Of a DNA stretch of 16,856 bases, positions 1 through 5,872 are shown piece after piece. Source of the stretch: Pseudomonas sp. GTDB taxonomy: Bacteria > Pseudomonadota > Gammaproteobacteria > Pseudomonadales > Pseudomonadaceae. The DNA is taken from positions 1 through 16,856 of the forward strand of contig JAQZAY010000054.1 of assembly GCA_029239415.1 (NCBI GenBank). The letters run 5' to 3'. Under the pieces are notes generated by a model, which made no database searches, was not told the DNA's origin, and saw only the letters and a program-made list of their open reading frames with translations. A program made the translations under genes and the position numbers. Each line of letters opens with the position of its first letter. Positions within the stretch are counted from its first letter, which is position 1.

Positions 1-1
1 C

Positions 2-79
2 CTGGACCCGGAGGATCTGGTGGCGCTGACGGTAGAGGCAGCGGCGATGGCGCGGGTGCCGGGGCAAGTGCAGTATTGA
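2..79 (+). CDS. C-terminal tail of an unidentified protein (5' end outside window)
   Basis: An open frame enters from the left edge and ends at TGA 77-79. It encodes about 25 residues ending in ARVPGQVQY. Codon choice is GC-rich like the rest of the window, and a hairpin follows nine bases after the stop, so this is probably the genuine end of a gene. The fragment is too short to identify and shows no motif. It converges on the permease gene downstream, so it does not share a transcript with it. Confidence 0.55.
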   Translation: MDPEDLVALTVEAAAMARVPGQVQY

Positions 80-87
80 AAGGGAGG

Positions 88-113
88 ACCGCCGGCTCGA
101 TGCCGGCGGTTTG
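88..113. terminator. Hairpin between convergent genes
   Basis: A perfect 9-bp stem (ACCGCCGGC at 88-96, GCCGGCGGT at 102-110) encloses a 5-nt loop. A short TTT follows on the + strand and a weak pyrimidine run on the - strand. It sits between the + strand stop at 79 and the - strand stop at 129, so it probably terminates the partial gene and may serve both directions. The T-tract is short, which lowers certainty about efficiency. Confidence 0.6.
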
Positions 114-128
114 CAACGGGGCACAGGA

Positions 129-1541
129 TCAGTGAGCAGTCGCCAGCCTGGCGCTGGTCTGCCGGCGGCGATACGCGCTGTCGCGGCTCGCCAGCCAGAA
201 GTACAGCGGCGAGGTCACTAGCAACCCGACCAGCCACGACAAGTCGGCACCGTTGATGTGCTCGGCCACTGGGCCCACGTACAGCGGGGTGTTCATGAAC
301 GGAATCTGCACCGCGATGCCGATCGCATAGGCCAGCAGGGCCTGGGGGTTGTAGCGCCCGTAGATGCCGCCATCGACCTTGAAGATCGAGCCGATGTCGT
401 AGTCACCCTTGTGGATGGCATAGAAGTCGATCAGGTTGATTGCCGTCCAAGGCACCAGCACCACCAGCAGCACCAGTACCATGTCGACGAAGTGGCCGAT
501 GAAATCCGCCGAGGCGAACACCGCCACCACCGAGCAACCCAGCAGGACGACCAGCGACAGCACGGCGCGGCTGCGCGCAGTGGGGATCCAGCGGTAGGCG
601 AAGGTCTGCACCAGGGTGATGATCGAGAGCACGGCGCCGTACAGGTTGAGGGCGTTGTGGCTGATCACGCTGAGCAGGAACAGCACCAGCATCAGCGGGC
701 CGATGGCGCCGGTGGCAAGCTTGACCGCGTCCATGGTGTCCATGCCGACCGGGGTCGCCAGCACGGCCACTGCGCCAAAGACGAACGACAGGCTCGAGCC
801 CAATGCCGAACCGAGGTAGGTGGTCCAGAAGGTCGACGAGACCTTCACGTCCGCCGGCAGGTAGCGCGAGTAGTCCGACACATAGGGCGCAAAGGCGATC
901 TGCCACAGCGCCGCCAGCGAGACAGTGGCCAGCCAGCCCGAGATGTTGAAGCTGCCGCGGGTGAGAAAATCATCGGTCTGGATATGCGTGAGGATGTAGC
1001 CGAAGCCCAGCACGATGCCCACGCCGAGTACCCAGGTGCCGATGCGGTTGAGCACGTGGATGAAGCGGTAGCCGATGATGCCGATGATGCCCGAGCCCAG
1101 CGCGCCGACGACGATGCCCACCGGTACCGGGACACTGTCGACCACCCCGTGCAGCGACTTGCCGGCCAGGACGATGTTGGAGGCGAAGAAACCGATGTAC
1201 ATCACCCCGGCAATCACCACCACCAGCAGCGCGCCAAGCGAGCCGAACTGGGCGCGGCTCTGGATCATCTGCGGGATGCCCATCTGCGGGCCCTGCGCCG
1301 AGTGCAGCGCCATCAGCACCCCGCCGACCAGGTGGCCGACCAGGATGGCCACGATGCCCCACACCAGGTTCAGGTGGAACAGCTGTACGCCCAAGGCACC
1401 GGTGACGATGGGCAATGGCGCGATGTTGCCACCGAACCAGAGCGTGAACAGGTCCCTTGCCTTTCCATGGCGGTCTTCGGGCGGCACGTATCCGATCGTG
1501 TGTTTTTCTATGAGCGGTGCCGATGTTGTGGTGCGGGTCAT
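129..1541 (-). CDS. NCS1-family cytosine/purine permease-like transporter
   Basis: A 470-aa, very hydrophobic protein with about twelve predicted membrane segments, the usual size for the NCS1 (nucleobase:cation symporter-1, CodB-like) family. Family-like features are the N-terminal GYVPPEDRHGK stretch, the first-helix region FTLWFGGNIAPLP (about residues 32-44) and the GPQMGIPQMIQSRAQFG segment after helix 2. It should import a nucleobase or related heterocycle with a cation across the inner membrane; the substrate cannot be read from the sequence, and cytosine, purines, allantoin or thiamine precursors are all possible. The start is ATG at 1541, preceded by GGAG with a 6-nt spacer; an in-frame TTG four codons upstream lies within that SD region and is rejected. 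It is monocistronic here, with no deaminase or hydrolase beside it in the visible part to suggest a substrate. Confidence 0.88.
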   Translation of the reverse strand: MTRTTTSAPLIEKHTIGYVPPEDRHGKARDLFTLWFGGNIAPLPIVTGALGVQLFHLNLVWGIVAILVGHLVGGVLMALHSAQGPQMGIPQMIQSRAQFGSLGALLVVVIAGVMYIGFFASNIVLAGKSLHGVVDSVPVPVGIVVGALGSGIIGIIGYRFIHVLNRIGTWVLGVGIVLGFGYILTHIQTDDFLTRGSFNISGWLATVSLAALWQIAFAPYVSDYSRYLPADVKVSSTFWTTYLGSALGSSLSFVFGAVAVLATPVGMDTMDAVKLATGAIGPLMLVLFLLSVISHNALNLYGAVLSIITLVQTFAYRWIPTARSRAVLSLVVLLGCSVVAVFASADFIGHFVDMVLVLLVVLVPWTAINLIDFYAIHKGDYDIGSIFKVDGGIYGRYNPQALLAYAIGIAVQIPFMNTPLYVGPVAEHINGADLSWLVGLLVTSPLYFWLASRDSAYRRRQTSARLATAH

Positions 1542-1963
1542 GACGGACTCCAAGGCAAGGATGAGTACGGGGTCGTACTTCGATGGGCGCTGGCCGAGGC
1601 CGGCGCCTTCTTGTCGGAGCGATCTTGAGCAGTGAGCGGGGAAGAATAAATTAGTAAATATGTACCCATAAACCTTAAAAAACTTATGTCCGGCGAAAGC
1701 GCGAAAGGTCGGTTTTGCAAGGTTGGTGCCAGCGATTCAAACGCACGTTCTGCGGCGATTCCACCGGGCTGGCTGCCCGGATCCAGGCATGCAAGAGAGG
1801 GATGAACCAGAACGGTGCGTCCCCGGCGCGTCAATGGATAGCAGGCGCGCCGCTCACCCCATGCGCCGTGAGTGCTGTTGCCTCTCTGCCGATGGCCTCC
1901 AAGAGGCGAATATGCTTATGCTATTACAAAATATTTCTACAAGCCTGGACACTTGGAGCCACC
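1542..1963. other. Intergenic gap between divergent permease and eamA
   Basis: This 422-nt gap separates two divergent transporter genes and should hold both promoters. It has an unusually AT-rich patch at about 1643-1690 and a 6-bp hairpin (CCGGGC 1764-1769 / GCCCGG 1775-1780) without a T-tract. Near the eamA end the hexamer TATGCT occurs twice in tandem (1911-1922). Open frames crossing the gap lack ribosome binding sites and family-like content, and none is called. No -35/-10 pair stood out clearly. Confidence 0.6.
1654..1665. promoter_or_regulatory. Near-palindrome, possible operator upstream of the permease
   Basis: GTAAATATGTAC is symmetric at 10 of 12 positions and lies in the only AT-rich patch of the gap, about 115 nt upstream of the permease start. 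The position suits a regulator site or promoter element. One short near-palindrome can arise by chance, and no regulator is identified. Confidence 0.25.
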
Positions 1964-2848
1964 ATGCCGCTGAAGGACCTGCTTATCGCTCTCGTAGTCA
2001 TTATCGCGTGGGGTGTCAATTTCGTGGTGATCAAGGTAGGGCTCGATGGCCTGCCGCCCATGTTGCTGGGCGCGCTGCGCTTCGTGCTGGTGGCATTTCC
2101 GGCCATCCTGCTGGTCAAGCGCCCCCAGCTGCCATGGCGCTGGCTGATTGCCTATGGCGCGACCATTTCCCTCGGCCAGTTCGCCTTCCTGTTCCAGGCC
2201 ATGTACAGCGGCATGCCGCCGGGCCTGGCTTCGCTGGTACTGCAATCGCAGGCGTTCTTCACCCTGTGCTTTGCCGCGGTGTTCCTGGGCGAGCGCATGC
2301 GCTTGCCCAGCGTGCTCGGCCTGCTGGTCGCAGCAGGCGGGCTGGTGTTGATCGGCAGCGAGAACAGCAGCCACGTACCGTTGCTGGCCTTGGTGCTGAC
2401 GCTGTGCGCCGGCGCGATGTGGGGCATGGGCAACATCATCACCCGTCGCTTCGGCTCGGTGAACCTGGTGGCCTTGGTGGTCTGGGGCGGCCTGATCCCG
2501 CCATTGCCGTTCCTGGCGCTGTCCTGGTGGCTCGAAGGCCCGGAGCGTATCAGTCATGCGCTGCTGAACATCGGCTGGAACTCGGTGCTGGCCCTGGCCT
2601 ACCTGGCCTTTGTCGCCACCATGCTCGGCTACAGCCTGTGGAGCACGTTGCTATCGCGTCATCCCGCCGGCAAGGTCGCGCCTTTTTCCTTGCTGGTGCC
2701 GGTGATCGGCCTGAGCTCGTCGGCCTGGTTGCTCGATGAGCGGTTGAGCCCGCTGCAGGGGTGGGGGGCGCTGCTGGTGATGTTCGGGCTGCTGATCAAT
2801 GTCTTCGGCCCGCGCCTGGGTGCGCGGCTGCGGGCTGCGGCCAGCTGA
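1964..2848 (+). CDS. eamA: EamA, DMT-family exporter (O-acetylserine/cysteine type)
   Basis: A 294-aa protein of the drug/metabolite transporter superfamily with two EamA repeats and about ten membrane helices. From memory it resembles E. coli EamA (YdeD), which exports O-acetylserine and cysteine, along most of its length: the WGVNFVVIKVGL motif (16-27), the GMPPGLASLVLQSQAFFT stretch in the middle of the first repeat, an AYLAFVATMLGY segment in the second, and the end SLLVPVIGLSSSAWLLDERL. The start is ATG 1964, with GGAG at 1955-1958 and a 5-nt spacer. The frame stays open about 250 nt further upstream, but that stretch encodes no plausible protein. It is monocistronic and divergent from the permease. 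Substrate assignment is by similarity; other metabolites are possible. Confidence 0.87.
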   Translation: MPLKDLLIALVVIIAWGVNFVVIKVGLDGLPPMLLGALRFVLVAFPAILLVKRPQLPWRWLIAYGATISLGQFAFLFQAMYSGMPPGLASLVLQSQAFFTLCFAAVFLGERMRLPSVLGLLVAAGGLVLIGSENSSHVPLLALVLTLCAGAMWGMGNIITRRFGSVNLVALVVWGGLIPPLPFLALSWWLEGPERISHALLNIGWNSVLALAYLAFVATMLGYSLWSTLLSRHPAGKVAPFSLLVPVIGLSSSAWLLDERLSPLQGWGALLVMFGLLINVFGPRLGARLRAAAS

Positions 2849-2895
2849 GTCTGCCATTACTTGGCCATCGGTCGGGTCTCAAGGATTTGTCCAGT

Positions 2896-2919
2896 TAGTC
2901 TGCAAATGACCGACTAGTC
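2896..2919. promoter_or_regulatory. TAGTC/GACTA repeats upstream of the 62-aa gene
   Basis: TAGTC (2896-2900) and GACTA (2912-2916) form an inverted repeat, and the second half is itself part of the 8-bp palindrome GACTAGTC (2912-2919). They lie in an AT-richer stretch 75-100 nt before the start of the small gene, where a promoter is expected. No convincing -10 element was located, so the functional call is tentative. Confidence 0.22.
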
Positions 2920-2994
2920 TCCTTTTTACAACCTGAGTTTCTTAGGCAATCCATCTGCTTGCCGGCCCAGGTGTGCATCGGAGGGAAACAGGGC

Positions 2995-3183
2995 ATGAGC
3001 GAATCCTATTTCGAGGACATGAGCGAAGAGTATCCGATCAACAGCCAGGTGCGCTGCGGCCAGACGGCCATGCGCCTGGGCTTTGCCAACATGACGCTGG
3101 CTGAATCGGAGCAACTCAAGCCTGGTCCCCAGCAACGCATCAAGAAAGGCAGGTTCACCCCGCGGATGCCGGTCAAGCGCTGA
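2995..3183 (+). CDS. Small protein of unknown function (62 aa)
   Basis: A 62-aa protein starting MSESYFEDMSEEYPINSQ. The N-terminal 18 residues are acidic and the last third is strongly basic (LKPGPQQRIKKGRFTPRMPVKR region), so the charge is split between the ends. It has no membrane segment, no signal peptide and a single cysteine (Cys23). ATG 2995 is chosen because GGAGGG lies at 2980-2985 with a 9-nt spacer; the frame is open further upstream to a TTG that has no such site. A canonical terminator begins 16 nt after the stop, so this is a self-contained gene. I do not recognise a family. A basic tail could suit nucleic-acid or ribosome contact, but that is only a guess. Confidence 0.75.
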   Translation: MSESYFEDMSEEYPINSQVRCGQTAMRLGFANMTLAESEQLKPGPQQRIKKGRFTPRMPVKR

Positions 3184-3198
3184 GTCCCGTAACCCATG

Positions 3199-3223
3199 CC
3201 CCGCCCGACGGCGGGGTTTTTTT
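3199..3223 (+). terminator. Rho-independent terminator of the 62-aa gene
   Basis: A 7-bp all-GC stem (CCCCGCC 3199-3205, GGCGGGG 3210-3216) with a 4-nt loop is followed directly by seven T residues (3217-3223). This is a textbook intrinsic terminator in the + direction, 16 nt after the stop at 3183. Confidence 0.92.
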
Positions 3224-3321
3224 CGTGTTGATTGACCTCACGCAGGGTATCGGCGGGTAGGGCTCGCCGGATCAGCGAGGCTGTGCCTTACTGTCGGAGC
3301 AAATCACAGGAGGACAGGATC

Positions 3322-3627
3322 ATGCGTATCAGGGAAGAAACCTATTGGCGGTGGGCCGATGCCCAGCTGCACAGCCGCTGCCATGATGAAGAGCTGTGCG
3401 ATGGCACCAGCATCGACGTGCAGGTGCGCCTGTCGCGCGTTGGCGCCACGCAGTTGTTCCTGGGGTTGTACGCCCGCAAGGGTACTGCGTTGGTGGAGGA
3501 ATACTACCCTACGCGGCCAGGTGAAAGCATGACCCGTGCGCTGGTCTGGGGAGTCGATCGGGCCCGGGCACTGGCCATCGGTGCCGTTGCGCCGCAGCAG
3601 AGGCGGCGGCAGCGAGCACGGGCATGA
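3322..3627 (+). CDS. Hypothetical protein (101 aa)
   Basis: A 101-aa soluble protein with no signal peptide or membrane segment. ATG 3322 is chosen because a strong AGGAGGA site lies at 3308-3314 with a 7-nt spacer; the open frame extends upstream to 3232 without support. The middle (residues about 30-60) alternates charged and hydrophobic residues as in a beta sheet (SIDVQVRLSRVGATQLFLGLY), then comes an EEYYPTRPGESMTRALVWG segment. The last dozen residues are mostly Arg and Gln (QQRRRQRARA). It is a lone gene between two terminators. The stop overlaps the A-tract that forms the T-tract of the opposing terminator. I do not recognise a family. Confidence 0.7.
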   Translation: MRIREETYWRWADAQLHSRCHDEELCDGTSIDVQVRLSRVGATQLFLGLYARKGTALVEEYYPTRPGESMTRALVWGVDRARALAIGAVAPQQRRRQRARA

Positions 3628-3649
3628 AAAACCCGGCCTTTCGGCCGGG
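3627..3649 (-). terminator. Rho-independent terminator for the 109-aa gene at 3666-3995
   Basis: Read on the - strand: a 7-bp stem CCCGGCC/GGCCGGG (3649-3643 and 3638-3632) with a GAAA tetraloop, followed by five T residues (3631-3627). It lies 17 nt past the stop at 3666. On the + strand the hairpin has no T-tract, so it acts mainly for the leftward gene, although the + strand gene also ends here. Confidence 0.9.
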
Positions 3650-3665
3650 CCAACGACGAGGCGAC

Positions 3666-3995
3666 TCAGTAATGCGGGTCGATCACCGTGACAGCCTGCT
3701 GCCCACGGGCAGTTGGCCATTGTTCCTGCAGGGTCCCCAGTACGCGACCCACGAACTCGGTGTCGGCCGCAGCCTTTCTACCGACAAAACCCTGGCCACG
3801 ACGGTAGACCTTGAAGCGGGCGCGCATGCTGGGCATGTGCGCTTCGAACTCTGCCTCGGCGAGATTGGGCGGCAGCCGGTCAAGCCGGACCTGGCCGGTG
3901 TGGTTGACCCACAGCAGGTGGTCATCGAGATTGTCCTTGCGCGCGGCAAACAGCTCAGCGAGTTGATCGATCGTTGGTTGCTGGTTCAGATTCAT
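3666..3995 (-). CDS. Hypothetical protein (109 aa)
   Basis: A 109-aa soluble protein beginning MNLNQQPTIDQLAELF. It has an amphipathic N-terminal helix, then a segment DDHLLWVNHTGQVRLDRLP and a basic patch MRARFKVYRRGQGFVGRKAA. No cysteine, signal peptide or membrane segment is present. Two adjacent ATGs occur (3998 and 3995). The GGGGG ribosome binding site at 4007-4003 leaves 4 nt to the first and 7 nt to the second, so the second is preferred. The frame continues upstream to 4232 but that part is low-complexity and lacks a start signal. It has its own terminator and appears monocistronic. I do not recognise the family; the region around residues 20-45 looks like a small beta domain. Confidence 0.72.
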   Translation of the reverse strand: MNLNQQPTIDQLAELFAARKDNLDDHLLWVNHTGQVRLDRLPPNLAEAEFEAHMPSMRARFKVYRRGQGFVGRKAAADTEFVGRVLGTLQEQWPTARGQQAVTVIDPHY

Positions 3996-4050
3996 CATAA
4001 AGCCCCCTATTACCCATTGGTTGGTCGTCTCATACACGGCGCCACGGTCA

Positions 4051-4076
4051 TGTAGCGCACTACCAAAGCTGCTACA
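4051..4076. repeat. Inverted repeat TGTAGC / GCTACA
   Basis: TGTAGC (4051-4056) and GCTACA (4071-4076) are perfect 6-bp arms 14 nt apart. Nested inside is a smaller repeat GTAG-N4-CTAC (4052-4063). It sits 56-81 nt upstream of the 109-aa gene, within its likely promoter region, so it could be an operator. It shares the TGTAG core with the repeat at 4239-4264. Confidence 0.4.
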
Positions 4077-4238
4077 GCAGCATCGCAACAGGGGCTTTCT
4101 CATGCTGCCTTTTGGGCAGTTCCCGCTCCACGGACGGCATCCGGTACCAAGCAAGCCGTCTGGAATACCCTTGCCAACACTCCCGATCGGGGAGTCGAGC
4201 TCATCTTGCCCAAGGATTGGGAAACGCGTCAACCGTTT

Positions 4239-4264
4239 TGTAGTGAATATTTTTTAGCACTACA
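4239..4264. repeat. Inverted repeat TGTAGTG / CACTACA
   Basis: Perfect 7-bp arms TGTAGTG (4239-4245) and CACTACA (4258-4264) flank an AT-rich 12-nt centre containing TTTTTT. It lies 60-85 nt past the stop of the peptidase gene on the - strand. The arms are too weak and the trailing T-run absent for a canonical terminator, so an operator or an mRNA 3'-end hairpin is possible. Confidence 0.4.
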
Positions 4265-4323
4265 TATTGTCGGACAATCCGCACGTAAGTCCGCTCAGCG
4301 CGCTGTCGGGCTCACTCTGCTTG

Positions 4324-4908
4324 CTACCTTTGCTGGCCCGAGGCCCGTGCGCGCAATACGTTTCTCACCTGGCCCTCCACCTCGTATGCCGGCGCTTCGA
4401 TACTGTCGAAGTCCCGGATGTAGCGTCGGGCGAACTCTTCCACGCCCCATTGCTGGAACTGCTGCACATGGTGAAGTTCGTGTGCCCAGAGCGCAACATT
4501 GTCATCGGCATCGTTGGCATGGCGCAAGACGATGGTATCGATGAGCGTGACGGCATTTACATCGGGGTTCTGCAGCAATGCGTTGGCGGCACTGACCTGC
4601 TGAGCGTCGCCAATCCGGTACCGCGCGGCATCGAGCACGGCGAATTCGTACCAGGGCTCGAGCTGCACGCGGATGTGCAGGGGAATCGGCTGCGTGCCGC
4701 TGGCGGTGGCCTCGTCGCGAGCCTGCTGCAAGGCAACGGCCAGGCTGGACGACGCCATGTACTGGACATCCTGCAGCACCTGTCCGGGATTGACCGGTGA
4801 GCAGAAGCACGAGCCCAGGCATATAGCAAATTGCCCAGCGGGGCAGATGGGATCGGCGCTTGCGGGCAGTGCCAGCGCCAGTAGCAACAGGGTACTAATC
4901 CTCGTCAT
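4324..4908 (-). CDS. Exported putative zinc metallopeptidase (DUF4157-like)
   Basis: A 194-aa protein with a clear signal peptide: MTRISTLLLLALALPASA, probable cleavage after Ala18. The mature N-terminus carries four close cysteines (Cys22, 30, 34, 36) suited to disulfides. Near the C-terminus is the zinc-protease motif HELHH (143-147) in the context ALWAHELHHVQQF, resembling the HELxHVxQQ signature of DUF4157-type gluzincins. Glu171, Glu176 and Glu178 are candidate third ligands 24-31 residues after the motif. Start ATG 4908 overlaps the stop of the upstream gene as ATGA, with no strong SD, so translation is probably coupled. The frame extends upstream within that neighbour but the signal peptide fixes the start. 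Expected location is periplasmic or secreted. Substrate is unknown, and activity is inferred from the motif only. Confidence 0.75.
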   Translation of the reverse strand: MTRISTLLLLALALPASADPICPAGQFAICLGSCFCSPVNPGQVLQDVQYMASSSLAVALQQARDEATASGTQPIPLHIRVQLEPWYEFAVLDAARYRIGDAQQVSAANALLQNPDVNAVTLIDTIVLRHANDADDNVALWAHELHHVQQFQQWGVEEFARRYIRDFDSIEAPAYEVEGQVRNVLRARASGQQR

Positions 4909-5234
4909 GCAGTACGTGTGCAAACCAGCCAGCAATCGGACTGCAACCGTCCAAGCAGTGATTCGATCTGCTGCACTTCCCAGATGCTGAGCAGGCTCAC
5001 CGGGTTGGTACCATAGCGTTGCCAGGCGTCGAGGCTGGCATGGCGGCCGTCCGGGCTCCAGGCCCCGGAGCAATGCACCAGGCCTTCGGCGTCGAGCTGC
5101 AGGGATAGCCGCCAGTCGTCGATCTCGATAGCAAGCGAGCCATCAGGCTGTTGGCCGCGCACCCTCAGCCTGCTGACGCCGAGGGCGGCGTCCCGCAGGC
5201 ATTGGCAGACTTCGCGGCTGGTCAGCACGGGCAT
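4905..5234 (-). CDS. Small conserved-type protein of unknown function (109 aa, possibly DUF7693)
   Basis: A 109-aa cytoplasmic protein, MPVLTSREVCQCLRDAALG at its start. It has a central beta-like part (SLAIEIDDWRLSLQLDAEG) and a conserved-looking AWQRYGTNPVSLL segment near residues 70-82, followed by an amphipathic helix. From memory this layout resembles small Pseudomonas proteins classed as DUF7693, but I could not check this. It follows the HTH-cupin regulator by 12 nt and overlaps the peptidase start by 4 nt, so the three probably form one transcript. No strong ribosome binding site precedes ATG 5234, again suggesting coupling. No catalytic motif, signal peptide or membrane segment is visible. 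Confidence 0.68.
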   Translation of the reverse strand: MPVLTSREVCQCLRDAALGVSRLRVRGQQPDGSLAIEIDDWRLSLQLDAEGLVHCSGAWSPDGRHASLDAWQRYGTNPVSLLSIWEVQQIESLLGRLQSDCWLVCTRTA

Positions 5235-5246
5235 GGCAGGCGCGAA

Positions 5247-5792
5247 TCAGAAGTTGGCCGGGGTATTGGCACTGATGATCTCGGCTTCGTCCTGGCCGAT
5301 GTTCTTGAAGCTGTGGGGCAGGGTGGTGGGGAAGTAATAGCCGTCGCCGGAGCTGAGCACGCTGACCTGGCCGTCGACCCAGAGCTCGATGGTGCCCCGG
5401 GTCACCAGGCCGCATTCCTCGCCCTCGGCGTGGACGATCGGCTCGCCGGAGTCGGCGCCGGGCGCATACAGCTCGCGCAGCATGCGCATCTGCCGGCCTT
5501 CGACATCGGCGCCTACCAGGAGCATGCGCAGGCCGTTGCCGCCCAGGTCCGGCTGCTCGCCGGCACGAAACACGTAGCGCTCTTCGCGGGGCGGCGCGTC
5601 GAAGCTGAAGAACTCCGCCAGGCTCATGGGGATGCCTTCAAGCAGCTTTTTCAGGGAACTGACCGAGGGACTGACGCGGTTCTGTTCGATCTGCGAGATC
5701 GTCGAGTTGGTCAGGCCACTGCGACGGGCCAGTTCCCGTTGCGAGAGGTTGTTGCGTTCACGCACCAGCTTGAGTCGTGTCCCGGTGTCCAT
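5247..5792 (-). CDS. PuuR-like HTH-cupin transcriptional regulator
   Basis: A 181-aa regulator with an N-terminal XRE/Cro-CI helix-turn-helix (about residues 5-60; SQRELARRSGLTNSTISQIEQ region) and a C-terminal cupin barrel (about 105-178). Cupin metal-site candidates are His121, Glu125/126 and His160. Architecture, length and end (IISANTPANF) closely parallel E. coli PuuR (185 aa), the repressor of putrescine catabolism, as I recall it. No polyamine genes are visible nearby, so its ligand and targets here are open. Start ATG 5792 is preceded by AAGG with a 5-nt spacer; upstream in-frame codons continue but precede the HTH without support. It lies 80 nt downstream of the b561 gene, with a possible operator in that gap, and leads the 109-aa/peptidase pair. 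Confidence 0.85.
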   Translation of the reverse strand: MDTGTRLKLVRERNNLSQRELARRSGLTNSTISQIEQNRVSPSVSSLKKLLEGIPMSLAEFFSFDAPPREERYVFRAGEQPDLGGNGLRMLLVGADVEGRQMRMLRELYAPGADSGEPIVHAEGEECGLVTRGTIELWVDGQVSVLSSGDGYYFPTTLPHSFKNIGQDEAEIISANTPANF

Positions 5793-5827
5793 AGCCGCCT
5801 TTTTGTCAGGTGAAGGGGTGTCAACAA

Positions 5828-5844
5828 TAATGAGCGACGCATTA
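5828..5844. promoter_or_regulatory. Inverted repeat TAATG-N7-CATTA, candidate operator of the HTH-cupin gene
   Basis: Two 5-bp half-sites (TAATG 5828-5832, CATTA 5840-5844) lie 36-52 nt upstream of the regulator start, in the 80-nt gap after the b561 gene. A half-site spacing of about one helical turn and this position fit autorepression. The ATAATGA core resembles part of the E. coli PuuR site as I recall it. Candidate only. Confidence 0.35.
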
Positions 5845-5872
5845 AAGCACACTCCGTGCGCCGTGGCCCCGG

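Larger units (their letters stand above)
3996..4323. other. Gap with two TGTAG-type inverted repeats
   Basis: This 328-nt stretch lies between two - strand genes and should contain the promoter of the 109-aa gene at 3666-3995 and the 3' end region of the peptidase transcript. It holds two inverted repeats listed separately, a 10-bp palindrome CCCGATCGGG (4182-4191), and on the - strand a TTGACG hexamer near 4230 that could be a -35 box but has only a weak -10 partner. Base composition at 4230-4270 is locally AT-rich. No gene is supported. Confidence 0.55.

Noticed and set aside
258..1628. A 456-codon open frame on the + strand opposite the permease
   Set aside because: His, Gln and Asp-rich low-complexity translation, antisense to a clear 12-helix transporter.
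1715..1963. An N-terminal extension of EamA by 83 residues
   Set aside because: No ribosome binding site at the upstream start, extension has no membrane-protein character, and ATG 1964 has a good GGAG site and matches the family's length.
3998..4232. A longer N-terminus for the 109-aa gene at 3666-3995
   Set aside because: The extension has no start signal, is cysteine-rich and unlike the rest, and a GGGGG site directly precedes the internal ATG pair.
4021..4257. A 78-codon + strand frame in the gap
   Set aside because: No ribosome binding site, Pro/Ser-rich random-looking translation, and it overlaps both inverted repeats.
4267..5813. Two + strand frames (177 and 220 codons) across the peptidase, 109-aa and regulator genes
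   Set aside because: Antisense to genes with a signal peptide, a zinc motif and an HTH-cupin fold; no independent support.
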